Assembly: GCA_023249375.1 (NCBI GenBank) | Contig: JAHFCT010000018.1 | Coordinates: 1 to 63,534 of the forward strand | Direction: 5' to 3' | Source: Gemmatimonadota bacterium | GTDB taxonomy: Bacteria > Gemmatimonadota > Gemmatimonadetes > Gemmatimonadales > Gemmatimonadaceae | DNA: 63,534 bases | Shown: positions 18,098-26,786 of the stretch, in pieces | How positions within the stretch are numbered: the stretch's first letter is position 1 | Layout: each line of letters begins with the position of its first letter | Translations under genes and position numbers: made by a program | Notes under the pieces: generated by a model | What the model was told of the DNA's origin: nothing | Seen by the model: the letters and a program-made list of their open reading frames with translations, nothing else | Databases searched by the model: none

Positions 18098-21000
18098 ATG
18101 CCCCGATATCTGAAGTGGTTGGCGGTCTTCCTTGCCGCTGTGTTGGCTCTGCCCACGGCCGCGCGCGCCCAAGGCGCGCCCCGCGTCGCGCCCGACTTGT
18201 CCAAGGACGCCACGCTGTACGTGGTGCCCTATGCGCATCTCGATACCCAGTGGCGCTGGGACTACCCGACGACGATTCGCGAGTATCTGTCCGCGACGCT
18301 GCGCGACAACTTCGCGCTCTTCGAGAAGTACCCGAACTACACATTCAATTTCAGCGGCGCCAACCGCTATCGGATGATCAAGGAGTACTACCCGGCCGAC
18401 TACGCCAAGATGAAGGCGTACATCGCGGCCGGCCGCTGGTTCCCCTCCGGCTCCTCGATGGAAGAGAACGACGTCAACTCGCCGTCGGCCGAGTCGACCA
18501 TTCGCCAGATCCTCTATGGCACGCAGTATTTCCGGAGCGAGTTCGGCAAGACCAGCGCCGAGTACATGCTCCCCGATTGCTTCGGTTTTCCGGCGTCACT
18601 ACCGAGCATTCTCGCGCACATGGGCCTCAAGGGATTCTCCACGCAGAAGCTGAGCTGGAACTCCGCGATGGGCATTCCGTTCAATGTCGGGTACTGGGAA
18701 GGGCTCGACGGCAAGGGTATCGTCGCCGCGCTCAACGCGATGACGTACAGCGGCGACGTGCGGCAGGACATCACGCAGAGCCCGCCGGCGTCGGCGCTCG
18801 CGAATCCGCGCGGCGCCCCCACCGATTGGCCCAAGCGCATCCAGGAGAACGCCCAGAAGGGCGGACTCCTCACGGACTATTACTACTACGGCACCGGCGA
18901 CATCGGCGGCTCCCCACGCGAACCCTCGGTGGCGCTGATGGAGGCGATCATCACGAAGGGCTTGGGCATCATTCCGCCGCCGCAGGTCCAGCGTGCGCCG
19001 GGCGCGCCTGCGCCCGCACCAGTCGAGGCGCCACGGCCGGTGAAGGTCGGCCAAGGTGCGTTGCACGTGGTGCAAGGCAGCGCCGAGCAGATGTTTCTCG
19101 ACATCAAGCCTGAACAGATCGCGGGTCTGCAGCACTACAAGGGCGACCTGCTGCTCATCGAGCACTCGGCGGGCTCGCTCACGTCGCAGACGTATCTCAA
19201 ACGTTGGAATCGACAGAACGAAGTGCTCGCCGATGCCGCCGAGCGCGCGTCGGTGGCGGCCGCGTGGCTAGGTGCGCGTCCGTATCCAATGAAGCGTCTG
19301 AACGACGCATGGACGCTCGTGATGGGCGGGCAGTTCCACGACGTGATTCCGGGCACGTCGATTCCCAAGGCGTACGAGTATGCCTGGAACGACCAACTCT
19401 TGGCGCTGAATCAGTTCTCGACGGTGCTGACCAGCGCCACGGATGCCGTGTCATCGGCCATGAACACCCAAGTGAAGGGTGTGCCGGTGACGGTGTTCAA
19501 CCCGCTGAACATCGCGCGCGAGGACGCGGTGGAAGCAGCGGTCACGTTCGCGAACGGAACACCAAAGGCGGTGCGCGTCACTGGGCCCGACGGCAAGGAC
19601 GTGGCGGCGCAGCTCACGCTCGCCGGCAAGGTGCTCTTCCTCGCCAAGGTGCCGTCGTCGGGCTACGCCGTCTTCGACGTGCAGCCTGCGGACGTGGCGG
19701 CACCCGCCAAGGCGATGTCGGTCTCGGAATCATCGCTCGAAAATGCCCGCTACCGCATTGCCATCGACCAGAACGGCGATGTGTCCAGCGTGTACGACAA
19801 GCTGGTCAAGAAGGAACTGCTCTCGGCGCCGATTCGCCTCGCCATCAAGACCGACAAGCCGGTGGACTGGCCCGCGTGGAACATGGACTGGGCCGATCAA
19901 CAGAAGGCGCCCCGCGCTTTTGTGCAGGGCCCGGCGAAAGTGCGCGTCGTCGAACGCGGTCCGGCGCGCGTCGCGGTTGAGATCTCGCGCCAGACCGAAG
20001 GGTCCATGTTTGTACAGACCATTCGCCTTGCGGCCGGCGATGCGGGCAATCGCGTGGAGTTCGGCAACGTCATCGACTGGAAGACCGCCGAGGCCAACCT
20101 CAAAGCGACGTTCTCGCTGAGCGCGGAGAATTCGCTGGCCACGTACAACTGGGACATCGGCACGATCCAGCGCGGCAACAACAACGAAAAGAAGTTCGAA
20201 GTGCCGTCGCATCAGTGGCTCGATCTCACCGACAAGAGCGGCGCATTTGGCGTGACGGTCCTGTCGGACAGCAAGAACGCCTCTGACAAGCCCGACGATC
20301 ACACGCTGCGGTTGACCCTGATGCGCACGCCCGGCATCGGCACCGGCAATGGGCGGTCGTACGCCGACCAGTCGAGCCAGGACTGGGGGCATCACGAGTT
20401 CGTGTTCGGGCTGGCGGCGCACGCCGGCGACTGGCGGCAAGGCCAAACCGACTGGCAGGCCTGGCGTTTGAACCAGCCGCTGCTCGCGTTCGAAGTGCCC
20501 AAGCATGCCGGCGCACTTGGCCAGAGCTTTTCGCTCTTTACGCTCAGCAACAATCGCGTGCGCACGCTCGCCGTGAAACACGCGGAGCAGAGTGAGGAGA
20601 TCGTCGTGCGCTTGGTGGAACTCGATGGCAAGCCGGCCAAGGGCGTGCGTCTCGCGTTCGCCGGCCCCATCGCGTCGGCGCGCGAAATCACCGGCGCGGA
20701 ACAGCCGCTGGGCGTCGCCACGTTGACGGCGGGCGCGCTCGTGACGGATTTCACACCCTATCAGATCCGAAGCTTCGCGCTCACGCTCGGCGCGGCGCCA
20801 ACGACGGCCACCGCAGCCGCGTCACAGTCCGTCGCGCTTGCCTACGATCGCAAGGTCGCCAGCACCGATCACTCCGTGAGTGGTGGCACCTTCGATGGAG
20901 CGGGTCGCAGCTTGCCAGCCGAGATGCTCCCCCGCGATCTGCCATTTGGCGCGATCCACTTTGCGCTCGCACGCGCCGACTCGTTCAATGCCGTGGTCGC

Positions 21001-21499
21001 GCAAGGCCAGACGATCGCGCTGCCGCCGGGAGCGTTCAACAAGGTCTACGTGCTGGCCGCGTCCGACGGCGACCAGAAGGCGACGTTCCGTGTCGGCGAC
21101 GCGCCAGTGGAAGTCACGGTGCAGGATTGGGGCGGCTACGTCGGGCAGTGGGACAACCGCATCTGGAACAAGCGGGAAGAGCAGGTGCCGCCGCGGCCCG
21201 ACGCTCCAGCGGGCACACCGCTGCGCACGCGCACGGTGCAGGACTATGCCGGTCTCACGCCGGGATTCGTGAAGCGTGCGCCAGTGGCATGGTTCGCGTC
21301 GCATCGGCATTTGAGCGACGGCAGCAATGATCCGTATGCGTACTCGTACCTGTACGCGTACGCGTTCGACGTGCCGGCCGGAGCAACGACGCTCACGCTG
21401 CCGGTGAACAGCCGCATCCGCGTGATGGCAGTCACCGTCGCCAAGGACGGCGGCACGGTGCGCGCGGTGTCGCAGTTGTACGACGCATTGGAGAAGTAA
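18098..21499 (+). CDS. Exported GH38 alpha-mannosidase
   Basis: ATG 18098 is chosen because GGAGA lies 8 bases upstream; the ATG at 18089 sits on that ribosome site. The 1133-residue product has a Sec signal ending near AARA-QG (residue 24), so it acts in the periplasm or outside. The catalytic N-terminal domain has the zinc ligands His47 and Asp49 (AHLDTQWRWD), the likely nucleophile Asp160 (PDCFGFPASLP) and the zinc-binding His414 in QFHDVIPGTS. Middle and C-terminal mannosidase beta domains follow. It begins 45 bases after the PTS gene and is probably co-transcribed with it. The pairing recalls E. coli mngA-mngB, but MngB is cytoplasmic, whereas this enzyme is exported and would act before uptake. 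Confidence 0.92.
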   Translation: MPRYLKWLAVFLAAVLALPTAARAQGAPRVAPDLSKDATLYVVPYAHLDTQWRWDYPTTIREYLSATLRDNFALFEKYPNYTFNFSGANRYRMIKEYYPADYAKMKAYIAAGRWFPSGSSMEENDVNSPSAESTIRQILYGTQYFRSEFGKTSAEYMLPDCFGFPASLPSILAHMGLKGFSTQKLSWNSAMGIPFNVGYWEGLDGKGIVAALNAMTYSGDVRQDITQSPPASALANPRGAPTDWPKRIQENAQKGGLLTDYYYYGTGDIGGSPREPSVALMEAIITKGLGIIPPPQVQRAPGAPAPAPVEAPRPVKVGQGALHVVQGSAEQMFLDIKPEQIAGLQHYKGDLLLIEHSAGSLTSQTYLKRWNRQNEVLADAAERASVAAAWLGARPYPMKRLNDAWTLVMGGQFHDVIPGTSIPKAYEYAWNDQLLALNQFSTVLTSATDAVSSAMNTQVKGVPVTVFNPLNIAREDAVEAAVTFANGTPKAVRVTGPDGKDVAAQLTLAGKVLFLAKVPSSGYAVFDVQPADVAAPAKAMSVSESSLENARYRIAIDQNGDVSSVYDKLVKKELLSAPIRLAIKTDKPVDWPAWNMDWADQQKAPRAFVQGPAKVRVVERGPARVAVEISRQTEGSMFVQTIRLAAGDAGNRVEFGNVIDWKTAEANLKATFSLSAENSLATYNWDIGTIQRGNNNEKKFEVPSHQWLDLTDKSGAFGVTVLSDSKNASDKPDDHTLRLTLMRTPGIGTGNGRSYADQSSQDWGHHEFVFGLAAHAGDWRQGQTDWQAWRLNQPLLAFEVPKHAGALGQSFSLFTLSNNRVRTLAVKHAEQSEEIVVRLVELDGKPAKGVRLAFAGPIASAREITGAEQPLGVATLTAGALVTDFTPYQIRSFALTLGAAPTTATAAASQSVALAYDRKVASTDHSVSGGTFDGAGRSLPAEMLPRDLPFGAIHFALARADSFNAVVAQGQTIALPPGAFNKVYVLAASDGDQKATFRVGDAPVEVTVQDWGGYVGQWDNRIWNKREEQVPPRPDAPAGTPLRTRTVQDYAGLTPGFVKRAPVAWFASHRHLSDGSNDPYAYSYLYAYAFDVPAGATTLTLPVNSRIRVMAVTVAKDGGTVRAVSQLYDALEK

Positions 21500-21513
21500 G
21501 GTTCAGGATTGAC

Positions 21514-21635
21514 GGCAGGAATCACGGATCCCGATCGCGGACGACGACGGCCGATGGCGATTGCCGATAAACCAATCGCGATCCAAGTCCGTAGTCTGTA
21601 TCATCAATCGAAATCCGTGATCCCTGTCCTCAGTC
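21514..21635. repeat. Dispersed ATC-phased repeat, copy A
   Basis: It fills the space between the mannosidase and the serine hydrolase. The right end holds the invariant core AATCCGTGATCCCTGTCC (21612-21629). The left end (21514-21530, GGCAGGAATCACGGATC) is nearly its inverse complement, with two mismatches and one gap. Between them a 7-bp hairpin pairs GCGATTG with CAATCGC. The element stops about 8 bases before the hydrolase ATG, so it forms the leader of that gene. Confidence 0.8.
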
Positions 21636-21643
21636 GAGGCCCC

Positions 21644-23032
21644 ATGCTCGCGCGCCGATCATTGCTCGTCTTCGCCGCCGTCTTCGCCACCGTCTTTGCC
21701 GCCGTCTTCGCGGCTCCGCTGCTGGCGCAGTCACCCAACGATTCCACGATTCGCGCCATCCTCAAGGAGCGCGTCGATGCCGGCCGCTTTGTCGGCGTCG
21801 TCGTGGGCCTCGTGACCCGCGAGGGCACGCGCCGAGTCATCGCCTACGAACACAACGCGGGCGTGCAGCCGTTCGACGGCAACACCGTCTTCGAGATCGG
21901 CTCCATCACCAAGACGTTTACCGCGGCGATTCTCGCCGACATGGTGAGGCAGGGTGAAGTCTCGCTGGACGACCCGGTGGTGAAGTTCCTCCCGGCTGGC
22001 ACTGTGATCCCGGCTCGCGACGGCAAGCAGATCACGCTGCTCGATCTCGCCACGCAGTCGTCGGGATTGCCGGGGATGCCCGACAATTTCAAGCCGAAGG
22101 ATGCCACCAACCCGTACGCGGACTACACGGTCGCCCAGATGTACGAGTTCCTCGGCCGCTACCAGCTGACGCGCGACATCGGATCCAAGTACGAGTATTC
22201 CAATCTTGGCGTCGGGCTGCTCGGGCATGCGCTCGCGCTCAAAGCCGGCAAGCCGTACGAAGCGCTCGTGACGGAACGCGTGCTCAAACCGCTCGGAATG
22301 AACGACACGCGCATTACGCTCACGAGCGCAATGGAGAAGCATCTCGCCCCCGGGCATGCTCCCGACGGCGCGCCGGCGCACAACTGGGATCTGCCCACGC
22401 TCGCCGGCGCCGGTGCCCTCCGCTCGAGCGTGAACGACATGCTCATCTACATTCACGCCAACGCGGACTCGATGTCCAGGCCGCTCGGCGCCACGCTGGC
22501 GATGACGCATTTCGCACGGCGTCCCGGCCCATCGACGCAGCTCATGCTCGGCCTGGCCTGGCATCGTCTCAAGGGACCCGGTGGCACCACCCTCGTCTGG
22601 CACAACGGCGGCACGGGCGGCTACCGCACCTTCACTGGCTACAGCGAGGCGACGGGCGAAGGTGTCGTGGTGCTCTCAAACACCGCCCAAAGTGTTGACG
22701 ACATCGGCATGCATCTGCTCGACGCGAGCTTCCCGCTCGCGCCCGTGCCGAAGCAGCGCACGGCAATCTCGCTCGCGGCCGACGTGCTCGACCGCTACCT
22801 CGGTACCTTCGCCATCACGCCCGCCTTTGCGTTGACCATTACCCGCGAAGGAACGCAGCTCTACGCGCAGGCCACCGATCAGCCGCGCTTCGCGCTCTTC
22901 GCCGAAAAGGAGGACGAGTTCTTCCTGAAGGTGGTGGACGCGCAGGTCTCGTTCACGAAGGACAGCACGGGCGCGGTGACCGGGCTGGTGCTCCACCAGA
23001 ATGGGGCAAATATGAAAGCAGTGAGGAAATAG
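21644..23032 (+). CDS. Exported serine hydrolase (class C beta-lactamase/PBP-like)
   Basis: ATG 21644 is preferred because it starts directly with a signal peptide; an open frame upstream runs through the repeat. The 462-residue product has a Sec signal cleaved near LLAQS (residue 29). The catalytic Ser87 and Lys90 are in GSITK, Tyr185-Ser-Asn187 in EYSNLG, and the third motif is HNGGTGG in place of KTG. This combination is shared by class C beta-lactamases, DD-peptidases and esterases. A C-terminal beta domain of about 100 residues follows. True antibiotic hydrolysis is not implied. The signal peptide contains a 12-base tandem repeat. Confidence 0.87.
   Translation: MLARRSLLVFAAVFATVFAAVFAAPLLAQSPNDSTIRAILKERVDAGRFVGVVVGLVTREGTRRVIAYEHNAGVQPFDGNTVFEIGSITKTFTAAILADMVRQGEVSLDDPVVKFLPAGTVIPARDGKQITLLDLATQSSGLPGMPDNFKPKDATNPYADYTVAQMYEFLGRYQLTRDIGSKYEYSNLGVGLLGHALALKAGKPYEALVTERVLKPLGMNDTRITLTSAMEKHLAPGHAPDGAPAHNWDLPTLAGAGALRSSVNDMLIYIHANADSMSRPLGATLAMTHFARRPGPSTQLMLGLAWHRLKGPGGTTLVWHNGGTGGYRTFTGYSEATGEGVVVLSNTAQSVDDIGMHLLDASFPLAPVPKQRTAISLAADVLDRYLGTFAITPAFALTITREGTQLYAQATDQPRFALFAEKEDEFFLKVVDAQVSFTKDSTGAVTGLVLHQNGANMKAVRK
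21668..21715 (+). repeat. Four 12-base tandem repeats in a signal peptide
   Basis: Four in-frame copies of a GTCTTCGCCGCC-type unit encode VFAA, VFAT, VFAA and VFAA, forming nearly the whole hydrophobic core of the serine hydrolase signal peptide. Gain or loss of a unit would change the signal length without a frameshift. Confidence 0.9.
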
Positions 23033-23171
23033 ATCACGGATCACGATGAGGGATCACGAATTGGGAATTGGACAAGCGATGGGCCCGTATGCCAGGAGGC
23101 ATCCGGGCCCATCGCAATCGCAATCCTCAATCACGATCCTGAATCGCAATCCGTGATCCCTGTCCTAAATC
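23033..23171. repeat. Dispersed ATC-phased repeat with two-tier hairpin, copy B
   Basis: It starts at the base after the serine hydrolase TAG and ends 4 bases before the stop of the convergent gene. The left arm is made of 6- and 7-base ATCACGG/ATCACGA/ATTGGGA units (23033-23073). The hairpin 23076-23115 pairs GCGATGGGCCCG with CGGGCCCATCGC over 12 bp; after one T-C mismatch, ATGCC pairs with GGCAT around a 4-base loop. The right arm (23111-23171) is a run of units that begin with ATC and ends with the core AATCCGTGATCCCTGTCC. Inner inverted ends 23050-23063 and 23147-23160 match in 13 of 14 positions. Confidence 0.88.
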
Positions 23172-23175
23172 GCCC

Positions 23176-23643
23176 TCACGCTCCAACGGCGCCGCTGAAC
23201 AGCGAGTGCATATCCAGCGCCGGCGCCTTCACCTTGCTCGCCAGCGACACATACGCGCGGGCCAGCGCGTCCTTGCCCGCGCCGAGTACCGTGCTCACGA
23301 GGCCCAGCGCCTCCGCGTACTGCTCCGGTGCGAGTTCTTTGATGATGCGCGTCCAGATCGCCTCCTCGAGCACATTGAACGCCGTCTGCACTTCCCAGAG
23401 GTCAAAGCCGGACGCAAACCGCTCGTGCGCGACTGACTCGGCATGCGCGATCATCGTACCCAGTGTCCGCTCGGCGACCGCTTCGACCGTGAGAAGGTAT
23501 AACGCGTCGAGGCGCGCTCGTGCGCGATCCATGCCGTCTTGCTCGTAGCTCTTCAAGTGCGATCGTTGCATGGCCTGGAAGGCGTCGTCAACGATGATCG
23601 TCGCTCGGTCGCGCAGAAGTTGTGAAAGTTCCATGGTGCCCAT
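23176..23643 (-). CDS. Small helical protein resembling RsbRD N-terminal sensor domain
   Basis: About 155 all-helical residues without signal peptide or membrane segment. The pattern LSQLLRDRATIIVDDAFQAM, then a gap, then ARGFDLWEV-like SGFDLWEVQTAFNVLEEAIWTRI recalls the RsbRD N-terminal domain that senses stress in stressosome proteins or histidine kinases. No STAS or kinase domain is attached. Start choice is uncertain: ATGs at 23643 and 23634 are both possible. It is divergent from the NlpC/P60 gene and convergent with the serine hydrolase. Confidence 0.6.
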   Translation of the reverse strand: MGTMELSQLLRDRATIIVDDAFQAMQRSHLKSYEQDGMDRARARLDALYLLTVEAVAERTLGTMIAHAESVAHERFASGFDLWEVQTAFNVLEEAIWTRIIKELAPEQYAEALGLVSTVLGAGKDALARAYVSLASKVKAPALDMHSLFSGAVGA

Positions 23644-23848
23644 GTCCAGTGAGGTCGGACGAATCAAGGGTTGTTCGCGCAGTGTGGAAAATCACGCCAC
23701 GCACGAATGGCGCCGCGATGCACTGCGCAGCCACGGTGAAATATACCATGTGGCCTGGCGACGCTCGTTCGATCGCCGCTGGCGGCGCGGTCGCCAAACG
23801 ACCAATTTCGAAGCTGCACTCTCCACACTGGCACACTCGCAAGATCCC

Positions 23849-25024
23849 ATGACATCCCGCATGAAGCTCAGCACGCTGTTCGTCCTCGCGCTGCTGGCGC
23901 CGCTCGCGCCGCGCACCGCCGCCATCGCGCAAGACGATCCCTGCAAGGCCATCATCGCCCCGCTTCGCGCGCGCTTCGCGCCCGACCGCCGCGTCGCCGT
24001 CTTCGACGTTGCCTGCGCCCAGCAGGCGGCGCAGCTCGTCGTGAAGGGCGACGTCGATCAGGACGCCGCGCGCCGTGACGTCATCGCGGCGCTGACCGCG
24101 GCGAAACTGACCGGCATCGTCGACAGCATTCGCGTCCTCCCCGATCCGGCCCTCGCCGCGACGCCGGTGGGTATTGTGAAGGTCAGCGTCGGCAACGTGC
24201 GCTCCAACCCTGCGCATTCCGCCGAACTTGCCACGCAGGTCATGATGGGAATGGTCGTGAAGGTGCTCAAGCGACAGGGCGACTGGTATTACGTCCAGGG
24301 CCCCGACAAGTACCTCGGCTGGCTCGAGGGCGCCGCGATGCATCTTACCAGGCAGTCCGTCGCCGATGCGTGGCAGAGCGGGCCTCGCGTGATCGTCACG
24401 GGCTACTTCGGCGTCGTGCGCACGAAGCCCGATGCCGCCGCGCTGCCCGTCAGCGACGCCGTGCCCGGCGTGCTGTTCAAGGACGATGGCCTCAAAGGGC
24501 AGTGGCGCGCCGTGGAGACGCCCGACGGACGCAAGGGCTTCATCGAGCGGCAGCTCGTGAGCGAATACGCCGCGTGGAAGGCGTCGCGCTCCCTGACCGG
24601 CGAAACCGTTGAGGAAACCGCCAAGCGATTCATCGGTGTGCCCTACCTCTGGGGAGGCACGTCGCCCAAGGGCATGGACTGCTCGGGTTTCACCAAGACG
24701 GTCTTCCGGCTGAACGGACTGGAACTGAATCGCGATGCCAACCAGCAGGCGCAGATGGGAAACGAGGTGCCTACTGATGACGATCTGCGGCAGCTCACCA
24801 AGGGCGACCTGATGTTCTTTGGCCAGCGCGCAACGGCCGAACGCCCCGAGCGCATCACGCACGTCGGGATCTACTTGCAGGACAAGCAGATCATTCACAC
24901 GCCGGGCGGCGCGGGCGTACGCATCGACAGCTTCGACCCGATGGCGCCGAACTTCAACGACGGACTGGTGCGGTCGTTGGTGCGCGCACGGCGCATCATC
25001 GTCTCGCCGCGGACGCAGCCGTAG
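23849..25024 (+). CDS. Exported NlpC/P60 peptidoglycan endopeptidase with SH3-like domains
   Basis: The 391-residue product has a signal peptide (LSTLFVLALLAPLAPRTAAIAQ). An N-terminal domain of about 100 residues with BON-like secondary structure follows, then two SH3b-like segments (VGNVRSNPAHSAELATQV and GYFGVVRTKPDAAALPV). The C-terminal NlpC/P60 domain has catalytic Cys278 (GMDCSGFT), His338 (RITHVGIY) and a third polar residue His350 (QIIHTPGG). It would cut peptide stems of peptidoglycan in the periplasm. ATG 23849 is used; ATG 23861 is close behind. Confidence 0.9.
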   Translation: MTSRMKLSTLFVLALLAPLAPRTAAIAQDDPCKAIIAPLRARFAPDRRVAVFDVACAQQAAQLVVKGDVDQDAARRDVIAALTAAKLTGIVDSIRVLPDPALAATPVGIVKVSVGNVRSNPAHSAELATQVMMGMVVKVLKRQGDWYYVQGPDKYLGWLEGAAMHLTRQSVADAWQSGPRVIVTGYFGVVRTKPDAAALPVSDAVPGVLFKDDGLKGQWRAVETPDGRKGFIERQLVSEYAAWKASRSLTGETVEETAKRFIGVPYLWGGTSPKGMDCSGFTKTVFRLNGLELNRDANQQAQMGNEVPTDDDLRQLTKGDLMFFGQRATAERPERITHVGIYLQDKQIIHTPGGAGVRIDSFDPMAPNFNDGLVRSLVRARRIIVSPRTQP

Positions 25025-25126
25025 GCACAGCTGGATTCGGCGCACCGGGTACCGGTGCGCCAGACGCGGCACTCACTCTCTCGGCGCGCATTGCCCGCCA
25101 CCGGTGCCGGGCCATACATTCGCCGC

Positions 25127-26734
25127 ATGCATCCCATCGACTCCGCCCTCGGCGGCCGATACCGTGTGGAGCGCGAACTCGGACGAGGCGGCATGGGCAC
25201 CGTGTATCTCGCCCGCGACGTGCGGCTCGACCGGCCGATCGCGCTCAAGGTGCTCCCGGCCGAGTTGGCGAGCGACGCGGCGCTGCGCGAACGGTTCCTG
25301 CGCGAGACGCGCATGGCGGCGTCGTTCTCGCATCCCAACATCGTCCCGGTGCACGCCATTGAGGAGAGTGAAGAGCTCCTCGCCTTCGCCATGGGATTCA
25401 TCGAGGGCGAGAGTCTCGCCGAGCGTGTCCGGCGCTCTGGATCACTCGACGCGCGCACCGTCGCGCGCCTGCTCGTGGACGTGGCGTACGCCCTCGCGTA
25501 TGCCCACGGACGCGGCGTCGTGCATCGCGACATCAAGCCCGACAATATCATGATCGAGCGCGCCACCGGACGCGCGCTGTTGATGGACTTCGGCATCTCC
25601 CGCACCATCACCGCCGCGGTGGAAGGGCAGGGACTCACCCGCGTCGGCGAAGTGGTGGGCACGCCCGAGTACATGAGTCCGGAGCAGGCGTCGGGTGATC
25701 GCGTAGACGGCCGTAGCGACTTGTACTCCCTCGGACTGGTCGCGTTGTTCGCGCTGACGGGTCGGACGCCCGTCACCGGCGAGTCCACGCAGCAGATCAT
25801 CGTGCGTCAGCTCACCGAGCCGTTGCCCCCCGCGATGTCGCTGCGCGCCGACCTCCCGTCCGCGCTCGCCGAGGCGATTGACCGCTGCGTGTCCAAGGAT
25901 CCCGCGGTCCGCTATGCGTCGGCGGAAGCGCTCGTCGACGTACTCGATCGCGCGCAGCTTGCGGCGCCAGATATTCCGCTGCCGATTCGCCTCTTCGCGC
26001 AAGAGTTGGGCACGGTCGGGCTCGTCCTGGTGTTCATTCTGATCGTCAGCACCATGCTCTACGATCGTGGGCGCGCGTCGCGCCTGAGTTCCATCGACTC
26101 GATCATTCCGGTGATGGTGCTCATCGGCGTCGCGATCACGCGTGTGCTGCAGGTGCGATTCGAAGCACGCCGGCTCGCCGCGTCCGGTTTCTCGGTGAAC
26201 GACATCCTCAAGGGCATGCGCGCGGTGCTCGCCGAGCACGAAAGCATGCGCGCCGTACTGCGCGCGGATGCCGAGACGCACCGGCGCCGCCGGCGCACGG
26301 TGAAACACGCGCTATTCCAGTTGCCCATCGCCGTCGGGCTGATCGCGCTCGCGCTCTCGATGCGTGAGCAAGTCGGACCGGCGCAGTTCCGCATCGGCGC
26401 GCTCGGCGGCACGCTCGTGATCACCGGTTTGGTGATGCTCGGCGTCGCGTTCATTCTGCTCGCGCGGAGCCCCTTCCGGTCACCACCGGGCGAACGCCTC
26501 TTCCGGCTCGTGTGGCTGGGACCCGTCGGCAGGGCATTCGTGCGGAGCGCGGCACGCGGCACACAACCCGCTGCCACGGCCTCGACAGGAAACACCGGTG
26601 CGCCCGCGATGCCGGCTGCACCCGAGAGGCCTGCATCCGTCACGATCAGCAAGAACGGCGACACGCGACTGGCCGAACTCGAGCATCGCGTGCGCACGCT
26701 CGAGGAGTGGCGGGACCAGCGATCATCGCCGTGA
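25127..26734 (+). CDS. Ser/Thr protein kinase with multi-pass membrane tail
   Basis: The 535-residue protein begins at ATG 25127. The kinase domain covers about residues 11-275: glycine loop GRGGMGTV, Lys41, catalytic loop HRDIKPDN with Asp135, DFG with Asp154, and the activation segment GTPEYMSPEQ. The PknB-type fold indicates an active kinase. Four hydrophobic segments follow, and the C-terminus (about residues 508-535) is a short coiled coil, LAELEHRVRTLEEW. There is no PASTA domain, so the sensor is presumably the membrane part or a partner. It is convergent with the epimerase gene. Confidence 0.93.
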   Translation: MHPIDSALGGRYRVERELGRGGMGTVYLARDVRLDRPIALKVLPAELASDAALRERFLRETRMAASFSHPNIVPVHAIEESEELLAFAMGFIEGESLAERVRRSGSLDARTVARLLVDVAYALAYAHGRGVVHRDIKPDNIMIERATGRALLMDFGISRTITAAVEGQGLTRVGEVVGTPEYMSPEQASGDRVDGRSDLYSLGLVALFALTGRTPVTGESTQQIIVRQLTEPLPPAMSLRADLPSALAEAIDRCVSKDPAVRYASAEALVDVLDRAQLAAPDIPLPIRLFAQELGTVGLVLVFILIVSTMLYDRGRASRLSSIDSIIPVMVLIGVAITRVLQVRFEARRLAASGFSVNDILKGMRAVLAEHESMRAVLRADAETHRRRRRTVKHALFQLPIAVGLIALALSMREQVGPAQFRIGALGGTLVITGLVMLGVAFILLARSPFRSPPGERLFRLVWLGPVGRAFVRSAARGTQPAATASTGNTGAPAMPAAPERPASVTISKNGDTRLAELEHRVRTLEEWRDQRSSP

Positions 26735-26742
26735 CTCAGGCG

Positions 26743-26777
26743 CGCGAGGCGTCGCGCCGTGCGCCTGACGCCTCGCG
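26743..26777. terminator. Hairpin between convergent genes
   Basis: CGCGAGGCGTC (26743-26753) pairs with GACGCCTCGCG (26767-26777) over 11 bp. Inside, GCGC pairs with GCGC around CGT, with a 2-base bulge. It lies between the kinase stop and the epimerase stop. No T-run follows on either strand. Confidence 0.55.
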
Positions 26778-26786
26778 ACGCGCCGC

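Noticed and set aside
21644-23032. True beta-lactamase call
   Set aside because: The SxxK, YSN and HxG motifs are shared with peptidases and esterases; nothing in the sequence or neighbours points to antibiotic resistance.
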